Source of the DNA: Bacteroidales bacterium
GTDB lineage: Bacteria; Bacteroidota; Bacteroidia; Bacteroidales; Bacteroidaceae
DNA length: 21,348 nt
Reading direction: 5' to 3'
NCBI GenBank assembly: GCA_004558535.1
Contig: SFCP01000083.1
Span: 1-21,348, forward strand
In this document: in pieces, positions 1 to 6,086 of the stretch
Layout: each line of letters starts with the position of its first letter
How positions within the stretch are numbered: position 1 is the first letter of the stretch
Notes under the pieces: generated by a model
What the model saw: only the letters and a program-made list of their open reading frames with translations
Told to the model about the DNA's origin: nothing
Database searches by the model: none
Program-made: the position numbers and the translations under genes

Positions 1-15
1 AACTATACACGATGT

Positions 16-74
16 CCTCCGCCCTCCTTCGCCCTTTCCGCTACGCTCCAAGGACGAAGGAGGGCGGAGGTTTT
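16..74 (+). terminator. Strong intrinsic terminator hairpin
   Basis: A perfect 16-bp inverted repeat (arms 16-31 and 55-70) is followed by TTTT. The loop can pair further through CCTT/AAGG. It probably ends a plus-strand transcript entering from outside the window. It could also end a minus transcript, but the T-run is on the plus side. Confidence 0.75.
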
Positions 75-130
75 GTTGCACTTCTAACTTGACGGTAGGT
101 TTGGAAGAAGCCCTCCGGCCCATTCGGCGG

Positions 131-445
131 AACGAAAGGCGGTGCGAGGCAGCCGACCGGCCCCAAAGCACCACGCAGGCGGCGGGCGGGCGGAACGAAA
201 GGCGGCGCGAGGCAGCCGACCGGCCCCAAAGCACTACGCAGGCGGCTGGCGGGCGGAACGATAGGCGGCGCGAGGCTGCCGACCGGCTCCGAAGCACTAC
301 GCAGGCGGCAGGCGGGCGGAACGATAGGCGGCGCGAGGCAGCCGACCGGCCCCAAAGCACTACGCAGGCGGCAGGCGGGCGGAACGATAGGCGGCGCGAG
401 GCAGCCGACCGGCCCCAAAGCACTACGCAGGCGGCAGGCGCGCGG
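131..445. repeat. 63-bp tandem repeat array, five units
   Basis: Five head-to-tail units begin at 131, 194, 257, 320 and 383, with exact 63-bp spacing and only a few substitutions between units. The last unit runs directly into repeat copy 1 at 451. Because 63 is a multiple of three, several frames stay open across the array and encode 21-residue repeats. None of these frames has a recognisable start region or domain, so I read the array as a non-coding minisatellite. Confidence 0.9.
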
Positions 446-474
446 AACGAAATGTTAAAACGGGAAAGACCGGA

Positions 475-506
475 TTTGGATTTCGGCGAAATAGGTAGTA
501 TCTTTG
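475..506 (+). promoter_or_regulatory. Bacteroidetes-type promoter in repeat copy 1
   Basis: TTTG at 475-478 and TATCTTTG at 499-506 are separated by exactly 20 bases. This matches the Bacteroidetes primary sigma consensus (TTTG, 19-21 bases, TAnnTTTG). Both boxes and the spacing are kept in the other two copies. Transcription would start near 512-514, at the foot of the hairpin. Confidence 0.7.
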
Positions 507-513
507 TCCCAGC

Positions 514-555
514 AAAGGAGGAAGCCGCACACAGCAAGCGGCTTCCTCCTTTTTT
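514..555 (+). terminator. Hairpin terminator in repeat copy 1
   Basis: Arms 517-528 and 538-549 pair perfectly (GGAGGAAGCCGC with its complement) and are followed by six T residues. The AAA before the stem extends it. Relative to copies 2 and 3 the second stem pair is changed from C-G to G-C on both arms, so pairing is conserved. Confidence 0.85.
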
Positions 556-673
556 AGGTCCTTTGTAGAGGCAAAACTATCCGGCACTTGGAAAAAATTA
601 CAAAGCACTTGGTTTTATCTACGTCCCGGTTGGTCAAAATTAATCGGCACTTGGCGAAAACGCGCCGGCACCG

Positions 674-749
674 GATAGGAAAATTCCGGCACAAAATGGC
701 CCTTTAATCTTATTTAGGTTAAATCTACCTGTGCACTTCTATGCAGTTC
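674..749 (+). repeat. Conserved leader block shared with copy 2
   Basis: This stretch from GATAGGAAAATTCCGGCAC to CTTCTATGCAGTTC is nearly identical to 15127-15203, where it lies immediately after the 129-bp repeat and upstream of a small peptide gene. Here a 94-base segment with three CACTTGG-type motifs separates it from the 129-bp unit. It is followed at 763-788 by short AATTAGGA-like repeats, but no peptide gene follows. Confidence 0.75.
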
Positions 750-888
750 CTTCGCTTCTTTTAATTAGGAATTAGGAGTTAGGAATTAGCGTGCAAGGCG
801 AGAGCCATAAAGCTTGCTTTAATGGCCGAGCCGCAGCCGCTAATATGCAATTAGGAAGGAATTTGCTGCGGGATTTTATGGCGAGGCG

Positions 889-1102
889 GGCTGGGAGCGC
901 GGGTTGCCGGGGGGCGCGACACATTGGCCGGGCAGGGAGCGCGGATTGCCGGGGGCCGCGACGCATTGGCCGGGCAGGGAGCGCGGATTGCCGGGGTCGC
1001 GACGCATTGGCCGGGCAGGGAACGCGGGTTGCCGAGGGCCGCGACACATTGGCCGGGCAGGGAGCGCGGGTTGCCGGGGGGGGCGCGACGCATTGGCCGG
1101 GC
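889..1102. repeat. About 42-bp tandem repeat array, five units
   Basis: The sequence CATTGGCCG recurs, ending at 930, 972, 1013, 1055 and 1099, so the period is 41-44 bp. The variable period breaks every frame, so the array is not coding. It lies just downstream of the mannose-1-phosphate guanylyltransferase stop codon. Together with the array at 131-445 it fills most of the gene-free 1.1 kb at the start of the window. Confidence 0.85.
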
Positions 1103-1140
1103 ACGCATCACCATGCTGCCTGCACAGGCCGCTGCGCCCC

Positions 1141-2229
1141 TTACAGGTATTCCTCGCCGAGCTTCACAAGGGTCTCGTCGGCCAGCCGGCGCACGGTCAT
1201 GGCTTCGTCGTTGGGACAGATGACCAGCACGTTGTCGCACTCGGCCACGAGGTAACCCTCCAGCCCCTTGATGATGGCGGCGCGCCCCTCGGGCATGCAC
1301 ACTACGTTGCGGCTGCAGCCCGACAGGAGCACCTTGCCGGCACCCAGCAGGGCGTTGCCGTCGACGTCCTTGTGGGCTACTTCGTACAGCTCGGGCCAAC
1401 AGCCCACGTCAGCCCACCCGAAGTCGCACTCGTAGACATACACGTTCTTGCCACGGCCGAGCAGCATCAAGTCAATGCTCTGATTGAGGTTCGAAGGGTA
1501 GTATTCGCGCACCAGCGTCAGCTCCTCGTCGCGCGACATCTGCCCGTGGGCCGCCTCGATGCGCTCCGCCACGACAGGCGTCACCTCGCGCAGCAACTGC
1601 TGCATGCTCCGGGCGCTCCAGACGAAGAGGCCGGTGTTCCACAGGAACTCCCCACTCTCCACAAAGAGGCGGGCGTACTCGGCAGCCGGCTTCTCCTGGA
1701 AACTCTTGACGTTGTAGAGGACACCTTCCTTGACCGGATTTCCCATCTGGATGTAGCCGTAAGCCGTGTTGGGCACGGTGGTCTTCACGCCCATGGCCAC
1801 AAACACGTCGTTGTCGGCGACAAAATCAAGGGCACGCTGCACCTGCTCGCGGAAACGCTCCTCGCGCACGATGTGCTGGTCGGCAGGCGTCACGATAATG
1901 GCGGCATCCGGCTCGCGCATGCCGATGTGACACGAAGCCCAAGCCGCAGCGGGCGCCGTGGAGAGCTGTACGGGCTCTACCAGGACGTTCTCGAGCGGCA
2001 GGTCGGGCAGCTGCTCACGCACCAGGTCGACATAGTCGCGGTAAGTGGACACATATATTTGCGTAGCGGGGATAAAGGCGGCAAAGCGGTCGTAGGTCTG
2101 CTGCAACAGCGTGCGACCGGTGCCAAAGAAGTCGATAAACTGCTTCGGCAGGTACTTTCTGCTCTGCGGCCATAGGCGACGGCCCTCGCCGCCGGCCATG
2201 ATAATGCAAAAATCCTTGTGCTTTTTCAT
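1141..2229 (-). CDS. manC: Mannose-1-phosphate guanylyltransferase (GDP-mannose pyrophosphorylase)
   Basis: This enzyme makes GDP-mannose from mannose-1-phosphate and GTP in the cytoplasm, supplying capsule, lipopolysaccharide and glycoprotein sugars. The nucleotide-binding signature lies close to the N-terminus (IIMAGGEGRRLWPQSR, about residues 9-24), followed by PKQF. VTPADQHIV and ENVLVEPVQLSTAPAAAW in the middle also fit the family. At 362 residues it is the short form without the C-terminal phosphomannose isomerase domain. I chose ATG at 2229. The longer reading starts with GTG at 2262 and adds 11 residues before the family's usual start, and a TATCTTAG box (2272-2265, minus) would place the transcript start near that GTG. 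It stands alone, divergent from tRNA-Leu. Function is well supported by motifs; the symbol follows family convention. Confidence 0.9.
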   Translation of the reverse strand: MKKHKDFCIIMAGGEGRRLWPQSRKYLPKQFIDFFGTGRTLLQQTYDRFAAFIPATQIYVSTYRDYVDLVREQLPDLPLENVLVEPVQLSTAPAAAWASCHIGMREPDAAIIVTPADQHIVREERFREQVQRALDFVADNDVFVAMGVKTTVPNTAYGYIQMGNPVKEGVLYNVKSFQEKPAAEYARLFVESGEFLWNTGLFVWSARSMQQLLREVTPVVAERIEAAHGQMSRDEELTLVREYYPSNLNQSIDLMLLGRGKNVYVYECDFGWADVGCWPELYEVAHKDVDGNALLGAGKVLLSGCSRNVVCMPEGRAAIIKGLEGYLVAECDNVLVICPNDEAMTVRRLADETLVKLGEEYL

Positions 2230-2364
2230 AAACGTATAGGAAGTAAGTTCTTCATAAGGCACGGCTAAGATAAAAATTTAATCCCATACACCGCACTGCC
2301 GGCTTCCTAAAAGAAAGGAAAAGTTATCGAGAGATGAAAAAATCTGACTTTTTTCCCACAAAAC

Positions 2365-2395
2365 TTGGCTTTCTCAAAAAGTATAACTACCTTTG
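2365..2395 (+). promoter_or_regulatory. tRNA-Leu promoter
   Basis: TTGG at 2365-2368, a 19-base spacer and TACCTTTG at 2388-2395 match the Bacteroidetes promoter consensus. The tRNA 5' end is 13 bases further on. Confidence 0.75.
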
Positions 2396-2407
2396 CACCG
2401 CATTTAA

Positions 2408-2489
2408 GCCCAGATGGCGGAATCGGTAGACGCGCTGGTCTCAAACACCAGTGGGGCAACCCGTGCCGGTTCGACCCCGGCTCTGGGTA
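2408..2489 (+). tRNA. tRNA-Leu, anticodon CAA
   Basis: All arms can be folded. The acceptor stem pairs GCCCAGA (2408-2414) with TCTGGGT (2482-2488), with one G-U pair at the end. The anticodon loop CTCAAAC lies between CTGGT and ACCAG. A long class II variable arm has a GGG/CCC stem. The T arm is GCCGG-TTCGACC-CCGGC (2465-2481). The discriminator is A2489 and no CCA is encoded, as is common in Bacteroidetes. The last 12 bases of the gene form most of the attachment core of the integrated element, which therefore restores the tRNA 3' end. Confidence 0.95.
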
Positions 2490-2490
2490 C
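2478..2490 (+). other. Attachment core, left (attL)
   Basis: CGGCTCTGGGTAC covers the 3' half of the T stem, the 3' acceptor strand, the discriminator and one further base. It is repeated exactly at 8184-8196, and the bases on either side differ. Confidence 0.88.
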
Positions 2491-2493
2491 TGC

Positions 2494-2530
2494 AAACGGC
2501 TTTTAATCATTTGATTATTAGCCGTTTTTG
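2494..2530 (+). terminator. Element-borne terminator behind tRNA-Leu
   Basis: AAACGGCT (2494-2501) pairs with AGCCGTTT (2520-2527), with an inner AATCA/TGATT stem and a T-rich tail. It lies just inside the element and would end the tRNA transcript in place of the native terminator now at 8202. Confidence 0.7.
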
Positions 2531-2538
2531 TTTTATTG

Positions 2539-2561
2539 CCGAGCAAATTACGAGCAAAAAG
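2539..2561 (+). promoter_or_regulatory. Integrase arm-type site pair, left
   Basis: Two copies of CGAGCAAA lie 11 bp apart within 23 bases, about 50 bp inside the left core. The 23-mer recurs with one change at 8049-8071 near the right end, in the same orientation. Paired short repeats at both ends are the usual arrangement of arm-binding sites for tyrosine integrases; binding is inferred. Confidence 0.65.
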
Positions 2562-2816
2562 CAACGCAAACCCGGCTTTTGGTGCTTATTTACCCTTTTT
2601 ATAGGCTTCCATTTTCTTCCACCAACAAATATGAATTATCCTTTTTTTATATCGTGTGAAGTTTGTGTATTTTTCATATGCTTGGCTAAAAAGTTAGCCA
2701 TCATCTTTGCGTGCCATTTGATATATTGCATTTGCATAGCACTTGGAATGCATTTGCATACATACGCCGCCGGGCTTTCCCTAATAGTGTTTGTTTTATT
2801 TAATATACCTCATAAA
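2562..2816. other. Gene-free AT-rich spacer inside the element
   Basis: No open frame here has family-like content or a plausible start. The long plus-strand frame crossing it begins inside the tRNA and is spurious. I see nothing recognisable. Confidence 0.5.
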
Positions 2817-2839
2817 CAAAAAAAGCCCCATCCGGGCTT
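2817..2839 (-). terminator. Minus-strand terminator below the 105-residue gene
   Basis: On the minus strand AAGCCC (2839-2834) pairs with GGGCTT (2828-2823) around a five-base loop and runs into a string of T residues. It is the last terminator of the element's minus-strand transcription. Confidence 0.65.
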
Positions 2840-2842
2840 GGC

Positions 2843-2859
2843 TGTTTCACTATAAAACA
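2843..2859. repeat. 17-bp repeat TGTTTCACTATAAAACA, copy 1
   Basis: An exact copy lies at 3449-3465 and a one-mismatch inverted copy at 3481-3497. The CACTATA core also appears in the hairpin at 2953-2981. The sites flank the 105-residue gene. They could be initiator or regulator binding sites; function is not shown by sequence. Confidence 0.6.
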
Positions 2860-2952
2860 TATTTGAGGCAAACGAAATGCCCAAAATCTGCTAAATTCAT
2901 TAACATTTGGGCTTTTCGTGTACACATTTTGTAAGTAGTTGATTTTCAATAT

Positions 2953-2981
2953 GGGTTATAGAGTGCAGGGCACTATAACCC
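2953..2981. repeat. Hairpin with CACTATA core (possible origin or terminator)
   Basis: GGGTTATAG (2953-2961) pairs with CTATAACCC (2973-2981). The stem continues to GTGC/GCAC if two bases bulge out. It begins three bases past the stop codon of the 105-residue gene. There is no T-tract on either strand. The shared CACTATA motif links it to the 17-bp repeats, so a nicking or lagging-strand origin is possible. Confidence 0.5.
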
Positions 2982-2983
2982 TA

Positions 2984-3301
2984 CTAAATCAATTCATCAT
3001 CAGGATGCAATAACTTCTCCACCACTTCAATCCAAAACGCCCTAAAACGGGCGAATAACGGCGTTTTTCCAAATACTCTTTTCCCGGCGACAAATACGGG
3101 CGGCTGTGTCTTGCCGGACAACACGCCCAACCACACATTGCCACCAAACAAAATTTTTATGCGTTCCTTGATTGATGGTTTCCAACACGAAACGCATTGT
3201 TTGCCATCACACCACACGGGCAACGCGCCACATTCCGAATCCGACAACGTGCCGGGTTTCTGCAACACCTTCGTGGACTGTAAAAAATCAATTGGTTTCA
3301 T
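2984..3301 (-). CDS. Small protein of unknown function (105 aa), mobile-element type
   Basis: I do not recognise a function. The central stretch CWKPSIKERIKILFGGNVWLG resembles, from memory, a family of small proteins common in Bacteroidetes phages and integrated elements (W..S.KER..IL..G.VWL, followed by QPPV). The N-terminal part has four Cys residues (CGALPVWCDGKQCVSC), a possible metal site. There is no signal peptide or clear membrane segment. It has its own promoter (TAGTTTTG at 3399-3392, minus) and its own downstream hairpin, separate from the genes above it. The ATG at 3301 is the only sensible start. Reality as a gene is likely; its role is open. Confidence 0.7.
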   Translation of the reverse strand: MKPIDFLQSTKVLQKPGTLSDSECGALPVWCDGKQCVSCWKPSIKERIKILFGGNVWLGVLSGKTQPPVFVAGKRVFGKTPLFARFRAFWIEVVEKLLHPDDELI

Positions 3302-3391
3302 AAGATTATTACTTGTTTGTTATTCGTTAAACATTGGGAGTGCCTCTACTCAAAAATTAGGGATGCACCCCGTCACCTTTCTTTTTCGTTA

Positions 3392-3422
3392 CAAAACTAT
3401 GCTTTTTATTTCATCCTTGCAA
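3392..3422 (-). promoter_or_regulatory. Promoter of the 105-residue gene
   Basis: On the minus strand TTGC (3422-3419), a 19-base spacer and TAGTTTTG (3399-3392) fit the Bacteroidetes consensus. The start would lie near 3385, giving a leader of about 85 bases. Confidence 0.55.
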
Positions 3423-3448
3423 GCAAAACAGCATAATTATTTACTTTC

Positions 3449-3497
3449 TGTTTCACTATAAAACACCTTTATTGGCTTTGTGTTTTATAGTGACACA
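3449..3497. repeat. Inverted pair of the 17-bp repeat
   Basis: TGTTTCACTATAAAACA (3449-3465) faces its inverted copy (3481-3497, one mismatch) across 15 bases. The inner 13 bp (CACTATAAAACAC) pair perfectly. It lies upstream of the promoter of the 105-residue gene and downstream of a minus-strand terminator. It could be an operator or a rolling-circle nick-site hairpin. Confidence 0.6.
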
Positions 3498-3499
3498 TC

Positions 3500-3533
3500 A
3501 AAAGGAAAGCCGGACGGAAAAACACCGCCCGGC
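3500..3533 (-). terminator. Minus-strand terminator below the 110-residue gene
   Basis: Read on the minus strand, GCCGGGCGG pairs with CCGTCCGGC (one mismatch) around a T-rich loop and is followed by TTTCCTTTT. It probably ends the replication gene transcript. Confidence 0.6.
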
Positions 3534-3673
3534 AAACCTATTAACCGCCTTTTGTTATTTTCCCTTTGTAAGCCTCAAAAAAGCCTCTGTTTGCGCTTTT
3601 GTAAGGTAAACAGTAGTATTGCCCACAATTATACAAAACCCGGATTCTTCATCCCCGTGCTGCCTTTTAGGCG

Positions 3674-4006
3674 TTACAAGGATTTTCCCCCTAAAGGGTT
3701 TAACGAGTTATCCACTTTGGCGTTATCCAACTTTGATATTTCAAACTGGCTTTTGGTTTTCTTGCTTTCAATATAAGCCTTTACACCATCGCTAACGCCC
3801 TCTATTTCGGCTTTTCGTTGCAATAGTTCTTGCCTCTTTTGTCGGTATTGGGCATCTTTCACAATGTTTTCGCCTACACGCTGGTAAACATCTTTTTGGT
3901 TGCCGGAAACATCGCCCCGGTTCTCTTGCCATGATTCAAACTCGGCATCAAGGTTTTTAATTTCTGCCTCAATTGCCATTACTTCTGCTTGTTCTTGCTC
4001 TGTCAT
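3674..4006 (-). CDS. Small coiled-coil protein of unknown function (110 aa)
   Basis: Not recognised. Residues 1-75 are rich in Glu, Gln, Lys and Arg with regular hydrophobic spacing (EAEIKNLDAEFESW, RQKRQELLQRKAEIEG). This suggests a helical coiled coil and perhaps a dimer. There is no signal peptide or membrane segment. It lies 81 bases below the replication initiator on the same strand, separated by a TTACCAA inverted repeat, and is followed by a terminator at 3500-3533. It is probably the last gene of the replication transcript. A role in replication or copy control is only suggested by position. Confidence 0.6.
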   Translation of the reverse strand: MTEQEQAEVMAIEAEIKNLDAEFESWQENRGDVSGNQKDVYQRVGENIVKDAQYRQKRQELLQRKAEIEGVSDGVKAYIESKKTKSQFEISKLDNAKVDNSLNPLGGKSL

Positions 4007-4033
4007 AATCGTACAAATTAAGTGTTATTGAAT

Positions 4034-4050
4034 TTACCAAATATTGGTAA
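4034..4050. promoter_or_regulatory. Inverted repeat TTACCAA-ATA-TTGGTAA below rep
   Basis: Perfect 7-bp arms with a 3-base centre lie between the initiator gene and the 110-residue gene. A near-identical dyad lies just above the initiator gene at 5034-5050. A matched pair around rep suggests binding by one element-encoded regulator. Confidence 0.55.
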
Positions 4051-4087
4051 CAAGTTACAGCGTTATTATATATTACACTTTGCCATG

Positions 4088-5026
4088 TTAGATATACGCC
4101 CCGGCGTTCCTTATGGCGTCATCTAATTCCCGTATATCATCACTTGCACAATCTTCGCTTATAGTGGATGCAATCTCTTGCAAACGCTTCTTTACACGGG
4201 TGTAATATTTGGCATCTTGAAACGTGCCGTTTTGCTTTAATTCATTCACAAAATCGCCTATCTCATCTTGCCCGGTTTGATTGATAAGGCGTGCAAAGAA
4301 TATGTTTACTGCATCATTTGCCGTTTTTATATTGTCCATAACGCTACATCTTGTTTCTTTTGTTTTTGGAATGGCAAAGTATTGGCGTTGCCACAACTTC
4401 ACCATGTTTCTGTAAAATGTTTCATTGGTTAGGGTACGCCCCAAAACCTCATTAACCTTGAATTGGCTTGCCAAATGCCCGTTAAACCTCATTTCATAGC
4501 GTAATAAAGGCATCCCGGACAAAAGCCCCGGCGTTTGAATGCCCTTTGATTGTGCTTCTACTGTCTTATCGTAAAAACAAAGCGTTTTGCCTTGCCGTTT
4601 GCCAATGGATTTGTAATATATGCTGCCATCGCCAACCCTTTCCCTTTTCAGCCTTGGAACATCGCCAAACCGCCGTAAATAAACGCCCGTTGGCTTCATC
4701 ATGGGAAATTGTGTGCCAAATTCCAACCCGGTTACATAGGCTGCTCCTAAATCAACGTGCAACGCATCGGAAAGCATTCCCAAAGCCTCATCAGTTTTAA
4801 CCCTATCAAGAGTAAACACGTTGCTTTTGTTGTAATACTTTGGGAGGCTTCCAATGATTGCAACGCCATTGGGGTACATCATCACTTTAACGCCGCCAAT
4901 TGTGCCGCTTGTCAATGTACATTCCCCGGTGGTGGTGTCAATGATATTGCAAACCCTTTCAAGGTGTCGGGCAATTTCTTCGGTGCTGCTCGCCCTCGGT
5001 ATGAAAAACTTGATTTTGTCATACAT
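4088..5026 (-). CDS. Phage/plasmid replication initiator, gene II/X-like family
   Basis: This protein is expected to nick the element at its double-strand origin and start rolling-circle replication, as gene II does in filamentous phages. The 312 residues match, from memory, the Bacteroidetes branch annotated as phage/plasmid replication protein, II/X family. Features seen: MYDKIKFFIPR at the start, GVAIIGSLPKYYNKSN, the VTGLEFGTQF segment, YYKSIGKRQGKTLCFYDK (about 138-155, tyrosine-rich) and LLRYEMRFNGHL (about 174-185). I cannot assign the catalytic tyrosine with certainty. TTACCA dyads lie on both sides of the gene. It follows the 177-residue gene by 34 bases, so it is probably in the operon started by the excisionase-like gene. 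Plasmid-type Rep is the alternative; the family assignment is fairly firm. Confidence 0.75.
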   Translation of the reverse strand: MYDKIKFFIPRASSTEEIARHLERVCNIIDTTTGECTLTSGTIGGVKVMMYPNGVAIIGSLPKYYNKSNVFTLDRVKTDEALGMLSDALHVDLGAAYVTGLEFGTQFPMMKPTGVYLRRFGDVPRLKRERVGDGSIYYKSIGKRQGKTLCFYDKTVEAQSKGIQTPGLLSGMPLLRYEMRFNGHLASQFKVNEVLGRTLTNETFYRNMVKLWQRQYFAIPKTKETRCSVMDNIKTANDAVNIFFARLINQTGQDEIGDFVNELKQNGTFQDAKYYTRVKKRLQEIASTISEDCASDDIRELDDAIRNAGAYI

Positions 5027-5033
5027 ATAACAT

Positions 5034-5050
5034 TTACCATTTTTTGGTAA
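5034..5050. promoter_or_regulatory. Inverted repeat TTACCA-TTTTT-TGGTAA above rep
   Basis: Perfect 6-bp arms surround five T residues between the 177-residue gene and the initiator start codon at 5026. It is the partner of the dyad at 4034-4050. It may be an operator for autoregulation of rep, or a weak stem near its translation start. Confidence 0.55.
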
Positions 5051-5060
5051 TAACCGCCAA

Positions 5061-5594
5061 TTATTTTATTTGCTTCCTCAACTCTGCCAACCTATCATCA
5101 AAGCCGCCATTCATCAACGCCTTGCAATAGGCTGAAATAAGGCATTTGCCGCCTTGCAAAACAATCATTTCAAACTCGGTGGGCAATTGCCTTGCTTCCG
5201 GCGTTGAGGCTTCCCCGTTTTGGTGTACCACAAACAAAAAGCCATCTTCCCGGCATTCAAAAAACGGGTTTGGGCGTTCCTTGGATGAATAAACGGGCTT
5301 ATCCAATGGGTAGCCATAGGCAAAGCCACTCAAAGCCCCATTTACAAAGTAATCTTTAAGCCCGGTTAGGTTGAGGCTGTTCTTTGCTTGCAAACTCATT
5401 GCCGGAACGCTGCTTTTTGTTTGTGTTTCACGCTTTGCCATTAGGTAAACGGAAACACGCCCATCACGCCCCCTTAATTCATCCATCGGCGGATAATATC
5501 CGGCTTCCGCCGTTATTACATACTTTGGGGTTTTCTTGCTGCTCTTGTCAAATATTAGCCGGGCATAATAAATGATTTCCGGTTGCACCATCAT
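5061..5594 (-). CDS. Unknown protein (177 aa) coupled to the excisionase-like gene
   Basis: Not recognised. I start it at ATG 5594, whose ATGA overlaps the stop of the excisionase-like gene, a typical translational coupling. A second ATG follows at once, and the longer frame back to 5678 would overlap that gene needlessly. The N-terminal part alternates beta-like strands (IIYYARLIF, KYVITAEAGYYP, RVSVYLMAKRE). The rest holds KPVYSSKERPNPFFECREDGF and a C-terminal basic helix. There is no signal peptide or membrane segment. Filamentous-phage-like replicons encode a single-stranded DNA-binding protein beside the initiator, and this position would suit one, but I see no motif that proves it. Confidence 0.65.
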   Translation of the reverse strand: MMVQPEIIYYARLIFDKSSKKTPKYVITAEAGYYPPMDELRGRDGRVSVYLMAKRETQTKSSVPAMSLQAKNSLNLTGLKDYFVNGALSGFAYGYPLDKPVYSSKERPNPFFECREDGFLFVVHQNGEASTPEARQLPTEFEMIVLQGGKCLISAYCKALMNGGFDDRLAELRKQIK

Positions 5595-5884
5595 ACAGCC
5601 GCCCCCTTTCTTTGGCAATATCCCGCCGCCTTTTGGCTTAACTCGGCATCGGTTGCACATCTGTTTTGTTGCAACCATTCTTCAAGTTCCGCCCGGTTAA
5701 AATAGCACATTTTGCCCATCGGCTTGTAATGGGGTATCTGTTTTCTCATGGTTAGTTTATACAAATAACTCTTTGACACACCCATATAAACCGCCGCCTC
5801 ATCGCTTGTTAGCACTTCTTTAGTGCATCCAATTACATTTGCCGTTATAAGGTCGGCAATTACCTTTCTTTCTTCATTTGTCAT
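5591..5884 (-). CDS. Excisionase-like helix-turn-helix DNA-binding protein
   Basis: The 97-residue protein carries a MerR/excisionase-type winged helix: LTSDEAAVYMGVSKSYLYKLTM, then IPHYKPMGKMCYFNRAELEEWLQ (about residues 23-74). This is the standard HTH_17 architecture of Bacteroidetes element excisionases. In such elements the protein bends attachment DNA during excision and often regulates the operon. I chose ATG 5884 (MTNEERK). The longer frame to 6004 starts at the promoter and has no family-like content. It is first in an operon, with the next gene overlapping by ATGA. A structured leader of about 110 bases precedes it. The HTH call is firm; the excision role is inferred from family and context. 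Confidence 0.8.
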   Translation of the reverse strand: MTNEERKVIADLITANVIGCTKEVLTSDEAAVYMGVSKSYLYKLTMRKQIPHYKPMGKMCYFNRAELEEWLQQNRCATDAELSQKAAGYCQRKGAAV

Positions 5885-5995
5885 CGTTCCTTTGCTTTGA
5901 ATGGCTGAGGCTTTCCCGGGGTGTATGCAAGCCCATCCCGCTATTTGCCCTAACATCCCCCGGTGGGGCTTGCATTCCACCCACCGAAAGGATTT
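5885..5995 (-). promoter_or_regulatory. Structured leader of the excisionase-rep operon
   Basis: Two stems compete. CGGTGGG (5961-5967) can pair with CCCACCG (5980-5986), or the overlapping GGGCTTGC (5966-5973) can pair with GCAAGCCC (5927-5934). Both are perfect and share bases 5966-5967. This is the geometry of an attenuator or a copy-control RNA target. No ligand class is recognised. Confidence 0.45.
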
Positions 5996-6001
5996 CATGT
6001 G

Positions 6002-6009
6002 CAAAGGTA
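6002..6009 (-). promoter_or_regulatory. Promoter -7 box of the excisionase operon
   Basis: TACCTTTG on the minus strand is followed by C, an exact TAnnTTTGY box. The upstream TTTG is only 14 bases away, so the -33 element is poor. The promoter may be weak or activator-dependent. Confidence 0.55.
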
Positions 6010-6045
6010 TTGTGCAAGGGAAACAAAGAATAATGTATTTTAATG

Positions 6046-6059
6046 TGCATTATAATGCA
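6046..6059. promoter_or_regulatory. Perfect 14-bp palindrome, candidate operator
   Basis: TGCATTATAATGCA is a perfect dyad about 40 bases above the -7 box of the excisionase operon and next to the terminator of the integrase transcript. A repressor or activator site is likely from its placement. Confidence 0.5.
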
Positions 6060-6086
6060 AAAAAAAGCACCCGTTTAATAGGTGCT
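6058..6086 (-). terminator. Terminator of the integrase transcript
   Basis: On the minus strand AGCACC (6086-6081) pairs with GGTGCT (6071-6066) and runs into eight T residues. The stop codon of the 225-residue gene lies in the loop region, so translation to the end could influence folding. Confidence 0.75.

Larger units (their letters stand above)
451..579 (+). repeat. Dispersed 129-bp promoter-hairpin repeat, copy 1
   Basis: This is the same 129-bp unit found at 14998-15126 and 21220-21348. It starts AATGTTAAAACGGGA and ends GGCAAAACTA. It is the most diverged copy but has no indels. In order it holds a TTTG box, a TATCTTTG box and a hairpin terminator. A further block shared with copy 2 follows at 674-749, separated here by about 94 extra bases (580-673). 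An in-frame reading starting MLKRE is open but appears not to be under protein selection. Confidence 0.85.

Noticed and set aside
452..568. The 129-bp repeat as a protein gene (open frame MLKRE...LPxFLGP in all three copies)
   Set aside because: Between copies 1 and 2, thirteen codons differ and twelve of these change the amino acid. Copy 1 stops early, and the promoter and hairpin explain the conserved parts better.
89..568. A 159-residue repeat protein across the 63-bp array
   Set aside because: The frame is open only because the period is a multiple of three. The opposite strand is also open, and there is no promoter or recognisable domain.
131..1102. CRISPR array
   Set aside because: The units are contiguous tandem repeats without unique spacers, and no cas genes are present.
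904..2175. A 423-residue plus-strand protein
   Set aside because: It is the antisense of the guanylyltransferase gene plus the 42-bp array, with no family resemblance of its own.
2451..2855. A 134-residue plus-strand gene after the tRNA
   Set aside because: It starts within tRNA-Leu, crosses its terminator and opposes all genes of the element.
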